Below are positions 1 to 9,830 of a stretch of DNA of 64,000 bases, one piece after another (the first letter of the stretch is position 1; the number at the start of each line of letters is the position of its first letter). The translations under genes were made by a program, and so were the position numbers. The notes beneath the pieces were generated by a model. That model did no database searches, was not told the origin of the DNA, and saw only the letters and a program-made list of their open reading frames with translations. Source of the stretch: Alteromonadaceae bacterium BrNp21-10 (GTDB lineage Bacteria > Pseudomonadota > Gammaproteobacteria > Enterobacterales > Alteromonadaceae); NCBI GenBank assembly GCA_030418115.1, contig JAUHQD010000006.1, forward strand, positions 62,001-126,000. The letters run 5' to 3'.

Positions 1-2
1 AA

Positions 3-101
3 AGCACTAAGAACAGTCGCCTGATGTTAGCCGCGATGACAGCACGTACCCTACAATCCGGTTTGGACTTGTTGGGTATAGAGACAATGGAAAATATGTA
101 G
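3..101 (+). CDS. C-terminal end of an unidentified protein (partial)
   Basis: A reading frame open from the window edge ends at TAG (99-101) and gives 32 residues, ending in [10 protein letters not shown]. The stretch is helical and Met/Leu rich, like the tail of a globular enzyme. Two hairpins follow it, which fits the end of a transcription unit. The other two forward frames stop at once. The family cannot be recognised from this fragment. Confidence 0.4.
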   Translation, partial: STKNSRLMLAAMTARTLQSGLDLLGIETMENM

Positions 102-127
102 CTTAGCCTGAGTTAAATTAAGCTTGA

Positions 128-153
128 AGTCTGCTGCTTTTATTTGGCAGACT
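128..153 (+). other. stem-loop downstream of the partial gene
   Basis: AGTCTGC (128-134) pairs with GCAGACT (147-153) around a 12-base T-rich loop. It lies just before a stronger terminator-like hairpin and may be part of the same 3' end. Confidence 0.35.
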
Positions 154-164
154 AGCGAACAAAG

Positions 165-199
165 AAAAACCGATTGCTGAAAAGTAAATCGGTTTTTTT
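165..199 (+). terminator. rho-independent terminator, probably bidirectional
   Basis: AAAAACCGATT (165-175) pairs with AATCGGTTTTT (187-197), followed by more T. The A-run/T-run symmetry lets it work on both strands. It sits between the 3' end of the partial plus-strand gene and the 3' end of the minus-strand regulator at 258. Confidence 0.75.
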
Positions 200-257
200 A
201 TGGCTAATTTTTGCTTGGTCGATAATGTCAGGTGCTGATGTCGCGATAAGCTAGTGC

Positions 258-1025
258 TCAGTTATGTTCAACATTTACTTGCCGTTCTTGTCGCTCTTGG
301 CGCATTTGTTCACGCATTTGTGACGGGTGAATGCCAAACACGGTTTTAAATTGTTTAGTGAAATAACTATGGTCGCTAAAACCGCTGGCGTAAGCGATTT
401 CTGATATGGGTAAGGTGCTTTCCACTACTCTAAGACGCGCATTTTCTATGCGTACTTCATTAATAAACTGTGTTGGCGTTTTGCCTAAATATTTTTTAAA
501 GCGGCGCTCTAAGGCACTGACGGAAAGATGACATAACTCAGCTAATTCGTTACTGGTGATCGCTCGGCTATAATTTTCTCGGATAAAATCAATAGGGCCT
601 TTGAGGGCATCAATGGACGACAGCGCATGGGAGGATTTTTGAAAGTGGCGGGTTATACCATAAGTACCAATTATCTGATTTTGACTATCTTTAAGTGGCC
701 GTTTAGAAGTCGAAAACCAAGCAAATTCACCATTGTGGGCAATATTCATTTCCAAGCGGTCAGTAACCAAATGACCGTGTAATAGGCTTTCGTCATCGTG
801 CATATATTGTTTGGCTAAATGGGGTGGGAAAAATTCCAGATCGGTTTTTCCCTGAACTTGCTTAATGGATTTAAATCCCACATGTTCAATGTAGACATTA
901 TTAGCGTAAACGATCCGGCCTTGAGTATCCTTCATCCAGAATAATACATCGGGCATTAACTCGAAAACTTCAATAAGTTGCTGTATTTCAAGTGATTGAA
1001 ATTGTTGGTTCCAAAATAACGACAT
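258..1025 (-). CDS. PAS-AraC family transcriptional regulator
   Basis: Predicted DNA-binding regulator of 255 residues. Residues about 15-125 read as a PAS sensor domain (DTQGRIVYAN strand/turn, closing at IGTYGITRHF). Residues about 145-240 are a typical AraC/XylS double helix-turn-helix, with LAELCHLSVSALERRFKKYLG as the first HTH region and ISEIAYASGFSDHSYFTKQF as the second. The gene is divergent from the large cytochrome/DUF1080 gene set across a 370-base spacer, so it is likely the local activator, with the PAS domain sensing a ligand or redox state. The ligand is unknown. The ATG at 1025 gives full domain coverage. Confidence 0.85.
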   Translation of the reverse strand: MSLFWNQQFQSLEIQQLIEVFELMPDVLFWMKDTQGRIVYANNVYIEHVGFKSIKQVQGKTDLEFFPPHLAKQYMHDDESLLHGHLVTDRLEMNIAHNGEFAWFSTSKRPLKDSQNQIIGTYGITRHFQKSSHALSSIDALKGPIDFIRENYSRAITSNELAELCHLSVSALERRFKKYLGKTPTQFINEVRIENARLRVVESTLPISEIAYASGFSDHSYFTKQFKTVFGIHPSQMREQMRQERQERQVNVEHN

Positions 1026-1395
1026 AATGCTGGAAATTCACCCGTTTTTAATGTGCCTAAATATTCATAATTATGAGTAAAAATCATAGTCATTTTTTTA
1101 TTAATGGCTTGTTTTTTTATCGTAAGTAAAATGTAAAATCATGACTATAATTAATGATAAGCACCTTAAAATCAACTAGGTTAACCTCGATTTAGTTATC
1201 AATAATAGTTTCACCATTGTGGCATTTAATCGGCGAAAGAAGTGAAGTAAATAACTGATGCGCTGAAAAAGTCATAACGTTGACCGATTATTTTATATAT
1301 AAAACCCTGCTTCAACTTATACACTAGTGTCCGTTGTTAACAAGATGTAGATTAAGCTTGGCCGCGCTAATTAATTATAAAAAACGGACAACCCT
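1026..1395. promoter_or_regulatory. divergent regulatory region
   Basis: This AT-rich spacer separates the PAS-AraC regulator from the first exported gene. ATAGTCAT (1086-1093) and ATGACTAT (1141-1148) form an inverted pair 55 bases apart, each preceded by an AAAATC-type run, so they are candidate regulator half-sites. GTCCGTT (about 1328-1334) and AACGGAC (about 1383-1389) are complementary and could pair in the 5' leader of the gene at 1396. No experimental support is visible. Confidence 0.4.
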
Positions 1396-4300
1396 GTGAA
1401 GAAGCTACTTTTACCTCTGATTATTTTACTTTGCCAATTTCCGGCACATGCCACTGGTCTGGATCATCTGGTATTTACTCCCCCTGCAGATAAAGCTAAT
1501 GGCAAACATATTGTCCTAATATCCGGAGATGAAGAATATCGTTCAGAAGAATTTATGCCGATGTTGGCTAAAATTCTCAGTCAGCGTCATGGTTTTAAAA
1601 CCACGGTGTTATTTGCCATTGATAAACACACTGGTGTTATTAACCCCAATGAAATTAGTAATATTCCTAACTTACAATCCTTGTACAGCGCAGACTTGAT
1701 GGTATTGGCCACTCGCTGGCGCAAGCTACCGGGGGAGCAACTGCAACCCATTCTTGATTACCTAAATGCGGCAAAACCTATTATTGCCCTGCGTACCGCA
1801 ACCCATGCTTTTAATAATGATGATTTTTATGGCGGTTACGATTGGCAAAACTTTGGTCTTAACGTCATTGGTGAGAATTGGTTGAATCATCATGGTGAGC
1901 ACAAAGTGCAGGGTGGTCGCGGCGTTATTGTTACAGAAAATGCCCAACATCCCGTTTTGAATAGTGTGACTGATATTTTTACTTGGTCAGACATTTATGG
2001 TGTCGAACATTTAGATGAGTCTGCCGCAACTATGCTGCTGCGTGGTGCGGTCACTGAATCGTTGGAGCCGGATTCTAAAAATGTAAGCGGTGCTAAGAAT
2101 AACCCCACTATGCCTTTGGCTTGGCTAAAGGCTTATCCATCACCGGATGGTGATCAACAAGGTGAGGTATTCGCTACGACAGCCGGTGCCGCAGTAGATT
2201 TCAACAAAGAAGACTTACGTCGTTTGGTCATCAATGCCAGTTACCATTTGTTAGCTATGGACGTGCCGGCTAAAGCGGATGTGGCGTTTGTTGATGCATT
2301 TGAACCCTCATTTTATGGCTTCCAAGCTCCTGATTACTTTGAAAAACGCCAACTTCGTGTTGAAGATTTTGTGTTAGGTAAGTCAGGTCAATCGATCTTA
2401 ACTCAAGCTCAACTTAATAAGATGGGGCACAGTTCGACGTTGGAGCTAGCCAAGGGGGATACTGTTGTATTAGTCGGTAATGGCTTGGCGGAGCGAATGC
2501 TGCACCATGGTTATTTTGAAACAGAGTTACAACTACGTAATCCAGATAAAGCACTGACTATTCGCACTTTAGCTAAACCCGGCTATACCGCTGGTTTTCG
2601 TCCCCATCCGTCACGTAATAGCCAATGGGCCTTCCCAGGTGCTGAGAAGTTTAATCCTGAATTTGATCACCACAGCGGTGAAGGCCATTATCCTAGCAGT
2701 GATGAATGGCTGAAGTCGGTCAAGGCCGATGTCATCTTAGCCTTTTTCGGTTTTAACGAATCTTTTAACGGCGAGCAGGGTATAGATAATTTTCGTAATG
2801 AACTGCGCGCCTTTATCGACCACACATTGTCGAATAAATACAATGGTGAACAAGCGCCTAAATTAGCGCTAGTTTCGCCTATTGCTTTTCAAGACTTGTC
2901 AGCCACCTTCGATTTACCCAATGGCATACAAACTAATAAAAACTTAGCCTTATATAAGCAAGCTATGCAACAAGTGGCGGCGGAGAAAGGCGTGCACTTT
3001 GTGGATATTTTTGCACCAACACAAAAATGGTTTGTGCAGAAAAAACCGTGGTTTGAAGCCATTTGCCCATGGTTAAATTTCGTTTGCAAGTGGTTTACAA
3101 CACCGGTTGAACAACTCACCGTTAATGGTGCTCACTTAAATGACAAAGGCTATAAGCTGTTAGCGCCACTATTGGCGGATTTAAGTTTTGGTCAACAAGC
3201 TATTGCCCATGAATCCAAGCGCGTCCCCTTACTTAATGCGGTAATCGATAAAAACTGGTTCTGGTTCCAGACTTATCAAATGCCCAATGGTGTGCATGTT
3301 GATGGCCGCCGTTTTGAGCCCTATGGGGTGGATAATTATCCCAAAGAAGGCCAAAAAGTATTACAGATGACCTTAAATCGCGACCAATATATTTGGTCGT
3401 TAGTGAATGGAAAACCTCTTGATGTCGCGGCACTAGATGCACAAACCCAGCCGTTAAATTCCATCCAAAGTAATGTTCAAGAAGATGCGGTAAGTGACTA
3501 TCGTTATGGTAATGACGCCCTAAACAGTTTCACCATGGCGGAAGGTTATCAAATCAGTTTGTTTGCCTCGGAAGTGGAATTCCCTAACTTGGCCAACCCT
3601 TCGCAAATGACCTTTGATAATCAAGGGCGTTTATGGGTATCAACCTTACCTAGTTACCCCCATTACCAACCCGGAGATGCTCGCCCCAATGATAAGATCT
3701 TGATCTACGAAGATACCGACGGCGATGGTAAAGCAGACAAAGAAATTGTGTTTGCTGACCAGCTCAATTTGCCCATAGGTTTTGAAATTACCGAATACGG
3801 TGTGTATGTCTCCCAAGCACCCACATTAATGCTGCTCAAAGATAGCGACGGTGATGATATCGCCGACAGCCGCGAAATTATCCTTTCCGGCTTTGATACC
3901 CATGATACTCACCATGCTATTAGTGGTTTTGAGCTAGATCCGTCGGGTTCGTTGATCATGGAAGAGGGGGTGTTTTTACACACTAATGTAGAAACTGCCT
4001 ATGGGCCGGTGCGCGCTGTCAATGGCGGTTTTTATCGCTTCACACCGCGTACGCAAAAATTGCAGCGTATGGTGCAAACTCATATTCCTAACCCATGGGG
4101 TGTAGCCTACGATAAATGGGGGCAGGATTTTTTCTTAGCCACATCATCACCCGATGTGTATTGGATGCTGCCGGTGGAAATGAAAACCCGCTACGGTCAA
4201 TTAACAGTCGGTACCGAATCACTTATCGAGTCGACACAGCGAGTTCGTCCTACTTCGGGCCTTGAATTTATTGCCAGTCGCCATTTCCCCGAAGATGTTC

Positions 4301-5562
4301 AAGGTGACTTTATTCTCAATAATGTCATTGGCTTTTTAGGTGCCAAACAGCATCAAATACAAGATGATGGCACCGGCTACGTAAGTCAATTTCGTCAGGA
4401 TTTATACACCTCTAATGATCCTAATTTTCGACCGGTTGATTTAGAGTTTGCCGCAGATGGCTCACTGTATATGGTGGATTGGCATAATCAGTTAATTGGC
4501 CACATGCAGCACAATGCTCGCGACCCACTTCGTGACCATGCTCATGGTCGAGTCTACCGTATTACTTATCCTGCTCGACCATTGGTTAAGCCGGTATCCA
4601 TGGATGTACCAGCACAAACATTATTCGGTTATTTGACCTTACCCGAAGATCGCGTGCGTTATAGAGCCCGCCGCGCTTTACGAGAGTTAGCAGCAGATGA
4701 TTTACTCGCAGCTAAAAAGGCCTGGCTCAATGGTTTATTTAAAGCTGACAGCCAATATGAGCGCTTAGTACTTGAAGCATTATGGGTGAGTAATAGCGAT
4801 AATGAATTTGATCGTCAATTAGTGCGCCAGTTACTTAAAGCCAAATCCTATAAAGTCAGAGCGGCTGCGGTGCGTGAGTTACGCCATCGTTTAGGGCAAT
4901 TTGCTGATGCTGCAGAGCTATTAAAAGTCGCAGCCAATGATGAGCAGGGTCGAGTGCGATTAGAAGCCATCGCTGCGGCATCTTGGTTAGACAATGACGA
5001 CACCTTGGCCATATTGCATATCGCCGGTAAACAGCCTATTGATCCTTGGATTAAAAACGCATTTATACATGTTATAGGTAATGCTGGCGGTGAGTGGCAA
5101 TTTGCCGAAGAAGAAAACGTCAGCGAAGCTGCTCATTTAAACCAAGCTGACAAACAGCAATATGAACAAGGTAAGGAAATTTATCGCCGCGAAGGCTTTT
5201 GTGCTACCTGTCATCAACAAGATGGTAATGGCTTGCCGGTAGCGGGGTTTCCGCCGCTTGCGGGTGCTGCTTGGGTTACCGCCGATGAAAATCGATTAGT
5301 TGATATTATCTTACATGGCATTATGGGCAAGATGGTTGTGAAAGGGCATAAGTATGATGGACACGTCCCTATGACGCCGTTTAAAGGTATGCTAAATGAT
5401 GCTGAAGTCGCAGCGGTAGCGACCTATGTTCGTAATGCCTTTGGTAATAAAGCGTCAGCAGTTGATGTTGAACAGGTTAAAAAGATTCGTACAAGAGCTA
5501 AACAAAACCAAGGCTTTTGGACAGTACAAGGTTTGGATGAAAAATATCCGCCAGCGGAATAA
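1396..5562 (+). CDS. secreted multidomain PVC-type heme protein (ThuA-SGNH-propeller-HEAT-cytochrome c)
   Basis: 1388-residue exported protein with a GTG start and signal peptide MKKLLLPLIILLCQFPAHA. Domains in order: ThuA-like (about 25-290, beginning IVLISGDEEYRSEEF); SGNH/GDSL-like esterase fold (about 350-600, with GNGLAER, GFNES and a late NGAHLNDKGY block); a six-bladed propeller of the PVC membrane-bound dehydrogenase type (about 705-1060, with calcium-loop-like DTDGDGKAD); HEAT-like helices (about 1085-1215); and a C-terminal cytochrome c with CATCH near residue 1269 and a Met-containing distal segment. These modules are usually separate or partly fused in Planctomycetes, Verrucomicrobia and Bacteroidetes. 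It probably oxidises or processes a carbohydrate in the periplasm. The substrate is unknown. Confidence 0.82.
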   Translation: MKKLLLPLIILLCQFPAHATGLDHLVFTPPADKANGKHIVLISGDEEYRSEEFMPMLAKILSQRHGFKTTVLFAIDKHTGVINPNEISNIPNLQSLYSADLMVLATRWRKLPGEQLQPILDYLNAAKPIIALRTATHAFNNDDFYGGYDWQNFGLNVIGENWLNHHGEHKVQGGRGVIVTENAQHPVLNSVTDIFTWSDIYGVEHLDESAATMLLRGAVTESLEPDSKNVSGAKNNPTMPLAWLKAYPSPDGDQQGEVFATTAGAAVDFNKEDLRRLVINASYHLLAMDVPAKADVAFVDAFEPSFYGFQAPDYFEKRQLRVEDFVLGKSGQSILTQAQLNKMGHSSTLELAKGDTVVLVGNGLAERMLHHGYFETELQLRNPDKALTIRTLAKPGYTAGFRPHPSRNSQWAFPGAEKFNPEFDHHSGEGHYPSSDEWLKSVKADVILAFFGFNESFNGEQGIDNFRNELRAFIDHTLSNKYNGEQAPKLALVSPIAFQDLSATFDLPNGIQTNKNLALYKQAMQQVAAEKGVHFVDIFAPTQKWFVQKKPWFEAICPWLNFVCKWFTTPVEQLTVNGAHLNDKGYKLLAPLLADLSFGQQAIAHESKRVPLLNAVIDKNWFWFQTYQMPNGVHVDGRRFEPYGVDNYPKEGQKVLQMTLNRDQYIWSLVNGKPLDVAALDAQTQPLNSIQSNVQEDAVSDYRYGNDALNSFTMAEGYQISLFASEVEFPNLANPSQMTFDNQGRLWVSTLPSYPHYQPGDARPNDKILIYEDTDGDGKADKEIVFADQLNLPIGFEITEYGVYVSQAPTLMLLKDSDGDDIADSREIILSGFDTHDTHHAISGFELDPSGSLIMEEGVFLHTNVETAYGPVRAVNGGFYRFTPRTQKLQRMVQTHIPNPWGVAYDKWGQDFFLATSSPDVYWMLPVEMKTRYGQLTVGTESLIESTQRVRPTSGLEFIASRHFPEDVQGDFILNNVIGFLGAKQHQIQDDGTGYVSQFRQDLYTSNDPNFRPVDLEFAADGSLYMVDWHNQLIGHMQHNARDPLRDHAHGRVYRITYPARPLVKPVSMDVPAQTLFGYLTLPEDRVRYRARRALRELAADDLLAAKKAWLNGLFKADSQYERLVLEALWVSNSDNEFDRQLVRQLLKAKSYKVRAAAVRELRHRLGQFADAAELLKVAANDEQGRVRLEAIAAASWLDNDDTLAILHIAGKQPIDPWIKNAFIHVIGNAGGEWQFAEEENVSEAAHLNQADKQQYEQGKEIYRREGFCATCHQQDGNGLPVAGFPPLAGAAWVTADENRLVDIILHGIMGKMVVKGHKYDGHVPMTPFKGMLNDAEVAAVATYVRNAFGNKASAVDVEQVKKIRTRAKQNQGFWTVQGLDEKYPPAE

Positions 5563-5642
5563 TTCATCGCTAATTTAATCAATCTGTAATTGTGAGTACC
5601 AAGGGAATTAATATTACCTTGGTGTAATAAAGGATAATAAAA

Positions 5643-6407
5643 ATGAAGACTAAATTTAAATTTGCACTACCCATTCTAGCCATGGCGTTACCTTTTGCTG
5701 GGATGGCGGCAGAAATAGAAGAATGGCAAAAAGCCGAAGTGACCGAAGTGTGGGAACCGGTTCCAGAAGTGGTAACTTTTGGCAAAAACAATATTCCATC
5801 TGATGCCATTGTCTTGTTTGACGGTACCTCATTAAACAATTGGCAAAGTGCCAATGGTGGTGAGGCCAAATGGTTGCTAAAAGACGGCGCCATGACAGTA
5901 GCTGCAGGTACTGGTGATATAAAAACCAAAGATACTTTTTGCGATGCGCAGTTACATGTTGAATGGAAAATGCCCACACAAATCACCAACGAGAAGGGCG
6001 AGTTGTTAACCGGCCAAGGTCGTAATAACAGTGGTGTGTTTTTCCAGCAACGTTATGAGATTCAAGTACTGGATTCTTACAACAATAAAACCTATTCCAA
6101 TGGTCAGGCTGGTTCAGTATATAAACAGCATATCCCTCTAGTGAATGCCACCAAAGCACCGGGTGAATGGCAAAGCTACGACATTATCTTTACCGCACCG
6201 GTATTTGATGCTGCTGGCAAGCTAAAATCTAAAGCCAGAATGACCGCATTACATAATGGCGTAGTAGTGCAGAATAATGTTGAAATTCAAGGTGCAACTT
6301 CTTGGGCTGGTGCACCGGTTTACAGTGCCCATGGCTGTGATTCCATTCGCTTACAAGATCATGGTAACCCAGTAAGCTTCCGTAACATGTGGTTAAGAAA
6401 GTTATAA
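5643..6407 (+). CDS. DUF1080 / 3-keto-disaccharide hydrolase family protein
   Basis: 254 residues with a signal peptide (about residues 1-22) and AAAGGA at good spacing before the ATG. The mature part matches the DUF1080 jelly-roll family (PF06439): AIVLFDGTSLNNWQ near the start, then WLLKDGAMTV, NNSGVFFQQRYEIQVLDS and GEWQSYDIIF. Members are lectin-like folds, some of which cleave 3-keto-glycosides. It lies 80 bases after the multidomain heme protein in the same direction. The pair fits oxidation of a sugar followed by cleavage, which is an inference from context. Confidence 0.8.
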   Translation: MKTKFKFALPILAMALPFAGMAAEIEEWQKAEVTEVWEPVPEVVTFGKNNIPSDAIVLFDGTSLNNWQSANGGEAKWLLKDGAMTVAAGTGDIKTKDTFCDAQLHVEWKMPTQITNEKGELLTGQGRNNSGVFFQQRYEIQVLDSYNNKTYSNGQAGSVYKQHIPLVNATKAPGEWQSYDIIFTAPVFDAAGKLKSKARMTALHNGVVVQNNVEIQGATSWAGAPVYSAHGCDSIRLQDHGNPVSFRNMWLRKL

Positions 6408-6501
6408 ATTACCCCCCACTTAATAGCACTGAATTGCCAATGCTAAGTTGCTGGCTAATGGGTGATAACAAAGGGTGGCAGATAGCGATATGTGCGGCCC
6501 A

Positions 6502-6518
6502 TTTGCCTATTAGGCAAA
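6502..6518 (+). other. small hairpin before the next cytochrome gene
   Basis: TTTGCCT (6502-6508) pairs with AGGCAAA (6512-6518) around ATT, about 20 bases before the start codon at 6540. There is no T-run, so it is more likely a leader or mRNA-stability hairpin than a terminator. Confidence 0.35.
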
Positions 6519-6539
6519 ACAGAATTGAGTACTTAAAAA

Positions 6540-9500
6540 ATGAAAAAATTTAGCTTAGTCAAGATGCTGATAGTGTCGAGCCTATTAAGTCACCACATGG
6601 TTATGGCCGATGTGATGGACCAGTTTAAAGATAATCCAGACTGGACAACCGCTAATGCGGTCAGTGCGGTGGATAATAAATTACAAATCGCCAAGGGCAA
6701 AGAGAATACTATTTTGGTGGCTAATGGCGGCGCCAAACCATTAGAAGATAAGTCCTATTTGGGCGACGCCTTGATTAACCTTGAATATCTGTTGCCTAAG
6801 GATGCCAGCGGCTTTTTGATAGTACAACGTCGCTATGATGTAGCAATGCCAGCCAATAACAATGAATGGCAGCACATGCAGGTGAAATATCGCACTTCCC
6901 GTTATGACGAGGCTAACAATAAAGTGGCCGCGGCCATGGTGGTTGAAGTTAGAGTAAACGGCGATGTGGTGGATAAAAACATTATCTTCAATGACTTCAG
7001 CGCACATGCACTGACCGATTGGAATAATCCTATGGATGGTACTGCCATTGTTGTCGATAAAGGGCAAATGGCGTTGCGTAATGTCAGTATTCAACGTGCG
7101 GATTTCTCCGCCATCAGCTTACCCGCTGAATCTGGCGGCGAAACTAATGAAGCCGAATTGGTGGATTTTGTTGCCATGGGTAAAGATGCTTTTGAATCGG
7201 TAGGCTGTAATGTTTGTCATAGTATCGATGCCGCTAATGCACAGGCCACCACTGGTCCAAATTTATACGGTTTGTTTACCTTAACCCCGCGTGATCGTGA
7301 AATTGTTGAAGGCGGTGAAAATCACCATTTTCAAATTAAGGCCGACCGTAAATATCTACACACCAGTATTCGTACTCCTGCCGCCCAGTTAGCGGTATCG
7401 GAAAACGGCAAGAATAAAGGTCAGGCTTATATGCCAATCATGCCGGCATTTTCTAAGCAGGTATTGAATGACCAGCAAGTGGATGCCATTGGTGCTTACT
7501 TGGCTACTTTGAATTCCCCTTGGCAACAAGGGCCAGTGGTGAAGTTGATGTCACAAGAAGGTCAGGCCGAATATGACCCAGTGAAGGATGACTTACAACT
7601 ATTAGTCGATGGCCGCACCCGCATTCAACGTGGTCCGTTGGAAGGTACTTCAGGTCGTGCCATTCATGTAGGCCAAGTGAACAGTATTAACTACAGTTTT
7701 GATCCCCGTGTGCTTGCCATTAGTAAGATTTGGCAAGGTGGTTATTTAGACATGGGCGGTGAATATCAAAACCGTGGTGGTAAGGGGCTAAAAACCGGTT
7801 ACCAAAGTATGGAAATCAATTTGGGCGAGCAGGGCGTATTAATGGCGCCGCTGAACCAAGCCGGTGAGCCGGTAGATTTCACTTTCCAAAGCGCCATTTT
7901 TGGTGACAAAAAACGCATTCTCGCTGAGCTAAATAGCAAAGAAGACCATGTCGACAAACTGGCCAAAGTGAACGCCCAGTTCAAAGGTTACGATATTGAT
8001 TCTGCAAAGGCCGATGCCGCACCGGTATTCCATTATAGTGTTGGTGATAACCAATTATCGGTTAAAACCGACATCGACAGCAAAGGTCTGGTGAGTGTGT
8101 ATGTCAGTGGCACTTTGCAAAATGCTCAAAGCTTTGCGCTGAATAGCGATTTATTGACGGGTCTACAAGTGTCTAACGGCACGTTAAAAAACGCTAAATG
8201 GACATTAGCCAGCGGTGAAGTGAATGCGGTACTGACTGCCAAAATGCCAGTTTCTGCTAATGCATGGCATGCGCCAGCATCGACCTTTGATTTTGCGGCG
8301 CAGCCGTTAAAAATCAAAGCGGCCGAAGCCAATATGCCAGCCGGTTACAGCATTGAAAATTACTACGCTCCTAAAGATCATTATGGTCGTGCGCAATTAT
8401 TTGAAGCTCTAGGCTTGGCCGTGGCTGAAGATGGTACTGTGGTTGTGGCAACCCGTACGGCTGGAGTCTGGCGTTTAAAAGACAATAAATGGAGCCGTTT
8501 TGCTGAAGGCACCTTTGATAGTTTAGGCGTACAAATTGAAGATAAGCATGGTCTGCAAGTGGTGGTTGGCCAGAAAGCGGAATTAACCCGCATTTCTGAT
8601 ACCAACGGTGATGGCATTGCCGATAGCTATCAAACGATGTTCGATGCCTTTAGTTATCACGGTAACTACCATTCTTATATGCACGGCCCCGTACGCGGTG
8701 GCGACGGTGCTTATTATATAAGTATCAACCTCGCCGATGGTGGCGATGGTTCTGCCTATAACGCGGGTGGCCCGTATATGGGTTCTGCCGGTGGTTTTGC
8801 TGGTTGGCACTTCCGTGTTGACGCACAAGGTAATGCGCAAACATGGGCCAACGGTATGCGTAGCCCAGCCGGTTTAGGTACCGCCCCAGATGGCCGCGTG
8901 TGGTACTCCGATAACCAAGGCGAATACATGGGCACCTCGAAGATTTTCATCGTTGAAAAAGACGGCTTTTATGGCCACCCATCGAGCCTCGTGGACTTGC
9001 CGGGCATGACGCCAGATTCCCCCGAAATTCGATGGGATGAGGTGTTAGATAACCGCGTTAAACCAGCCGTGTTATTACCCCACAATCGTTTAGCTAATTC
9101 ACCGGGTAATCCGGCGTGGGATACCACTAATGGCAAATTCGGCCCCTATGCTGGGCAAATGTTAATGGGCGACCAAACCCAATCGAATTTGTTCCGCGTT
9201 GCCACCGAAGTGGTTAACGGCCAAACACAGGGTAGTGTGATGCCGTTTGTGGATGGTTTGGAATCAGGGGTAATGCGTCCGCTATTTTTAGCAGACGGTA
9301 GTTTGTTACTAGGTCAAACCGGTCGTGGTTGGCAAGCCAAAGGCGGCCATGTGGCTAGCCTGCAACGTATGCTGTGGGATGGCAAAACCGTCGCCCCCGC
9401 AATCAAACAGATTAATGCGAGCAAAACCGGTTTTGTGCTGCATTTAACCCAGCCGTTAGCCAAGTCGGTAACGACTAAACAATTACAATCTGCTATTGCG

Positions 9501-9761
9501 CTGGATTCATGGGTTTATCGCGATTCACCTAGCTATGGATCGGACGAAATGGGTCATCATCAAGAAGAGATCAGCCAATTTACTGTAACGGCAGATCGTA
9601 TGGCGGTGATTATCGATTTAGCCACACTCAGTTATCCTTCGGTACATCCACAACAAACGGCGCGGGTGTATCACTTTTTGTTACAGTCTAGTGGTTTATT
9701 TACCACTAAGACTTCTGAAACAATAGAGGCCTATTACAGCCTGTATTCTTTCGTAAAATAA
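6540..9761 (+). CDS. secreted cytochrome c / propeller protein with DUF1080-like N-terminus
   Basis: 1073 residues with a signal peptide ending near HHMVMA. Residues about 25-190 resemble a DUF1080-type jelly roll. Residues about 205-325 form a cytochrome c domain with CNVCH near residue 223 and a candidate distal Met in AYMPIMPAF. A long middle region (about 350-600) matches the type found in Planctomycete/Bacteroidete heme proteins (possibly DUF6797). A propeller of the glucose/sorbosone dehydrogenase type follows (about 610-950, with DTNGDGIADS). It probably works with the two upstream genes as a periplasmic electron-transferring sugar dehydrogenase. The exact reaction is not known. Confidence 0.75.
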   Translation: MKKFSLVKMLIVSSLLSHHMVMADVMDQFKDNPDWTTANAVSAVDNKLQIAKGKENTILVANGGAKPLEDKSYLGDALINLEYLLPKDASGFLIVQRRYDVAMPANNNEWQHMQVKYRTSRYDEANNKVAAAMVVEVRVNGDVVDKNIIFNDFSAHALTDWNNPMDGTAIVVDKGQMALRNVSIQRADFSAISLPAESGGETNEAELVDFVAMGKDAFESVGCNVCHSIDAANAQATTGPNLYGLFTLTPRDREIVEGGENHHFQIKADRKYLHTSIRTPAAQLAVSENGKNKGQAYMPIMPAFSKQVLNDQQVDAIGAYLATLNSPWQQGPVVKLMSQEGQAEYDPVKDDLQLLVDGRTRIQRGPLEGTSGRAIHVGQVNSINYSFDPRVLAISKIWQGGYLDMGGEYQNRGGKGLKTGYQSMEINLGEQGVLMAPLNQAGEPVDFTFQSAIFGDKKRILAELNSKEDHVDKLAKVNAQFKGYDIDSAKADAAPVFHYSVGDNQLSVKTDIDSKGLVSVYVSGTLQNAQSFALNSDLLTGLQVSNGTLKNAKWTLASGEVNAVLTAKMPVSANAWHAPASTFDFAAQPLKIKAAEANMPAGYSIENYYAPKDHYGRAQLFEALGLAVAEDGTVVVATRTAGVWRLKDNKWSRFAEGTFDSLGVQIEDKHGLQVVVGQKAELTRISDTNGDGIADSYQTMFDAFSYHGNYHSYMHGPVRGGDGAYYISINLADGGDGSAYNAGGPYMGSAGGFAGWHFRVDAQGNAQTWANGMRSPAGLGTAPDGRVWYSDNQGEYMGTSKIFIVEKDGFYGHPSSLVDLPGMTPDSPEIRWDEVLDNRVKPAVLLPHNRLANSPGNPAWDTTNGKFGPYAGQMLMGDQTQSNLFRVATEVVNGQTQGSVMPFVDGLESGVMRPLFLADGSLLLGQTGRGWQAKGGHVASLQRMLWDGKTVAPAIKQINASKTGFVLHLTQPLAKSVTTKQLQSAIALDSWVYRDSPSYGSDEMGHHQEEISQFTVTADRMAVIIDLATLSYPSVHPQQTARVYHFLLQSSGLFTTKTSETIEAYYSLYSFVK

Positions 9762-9784
9762 ACGGCTACAGAGCCAAAATAATT

Positions 9785-9808
9785 CGGCCAGCATTTGCTG
9801 GCCGTTTG
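9785..9808 (+). terminator. hairpin between the cytochrome gene and the receptor gene
   Basis: CGGCCAGC (9785-9792) and GCTGGCCG (9797-9804) form a perfect 8-bp stem with loop ATTT, followed by a short T stretch. It may attenuate rather than block transcription into the receptor gene 27 bases further on. Confidence 0.5.
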
Positions 9809-9830
9809 CAATTAGTGTTGAGGTATTCTT

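Noticed and set aside
9762-9830. Cobalamin riboswitch upstream of the BtuB-sized receptor
   Set aside because: The spacer is 69 bases and holds only one terminator-like hairpin, with no B12-box-like sequence.
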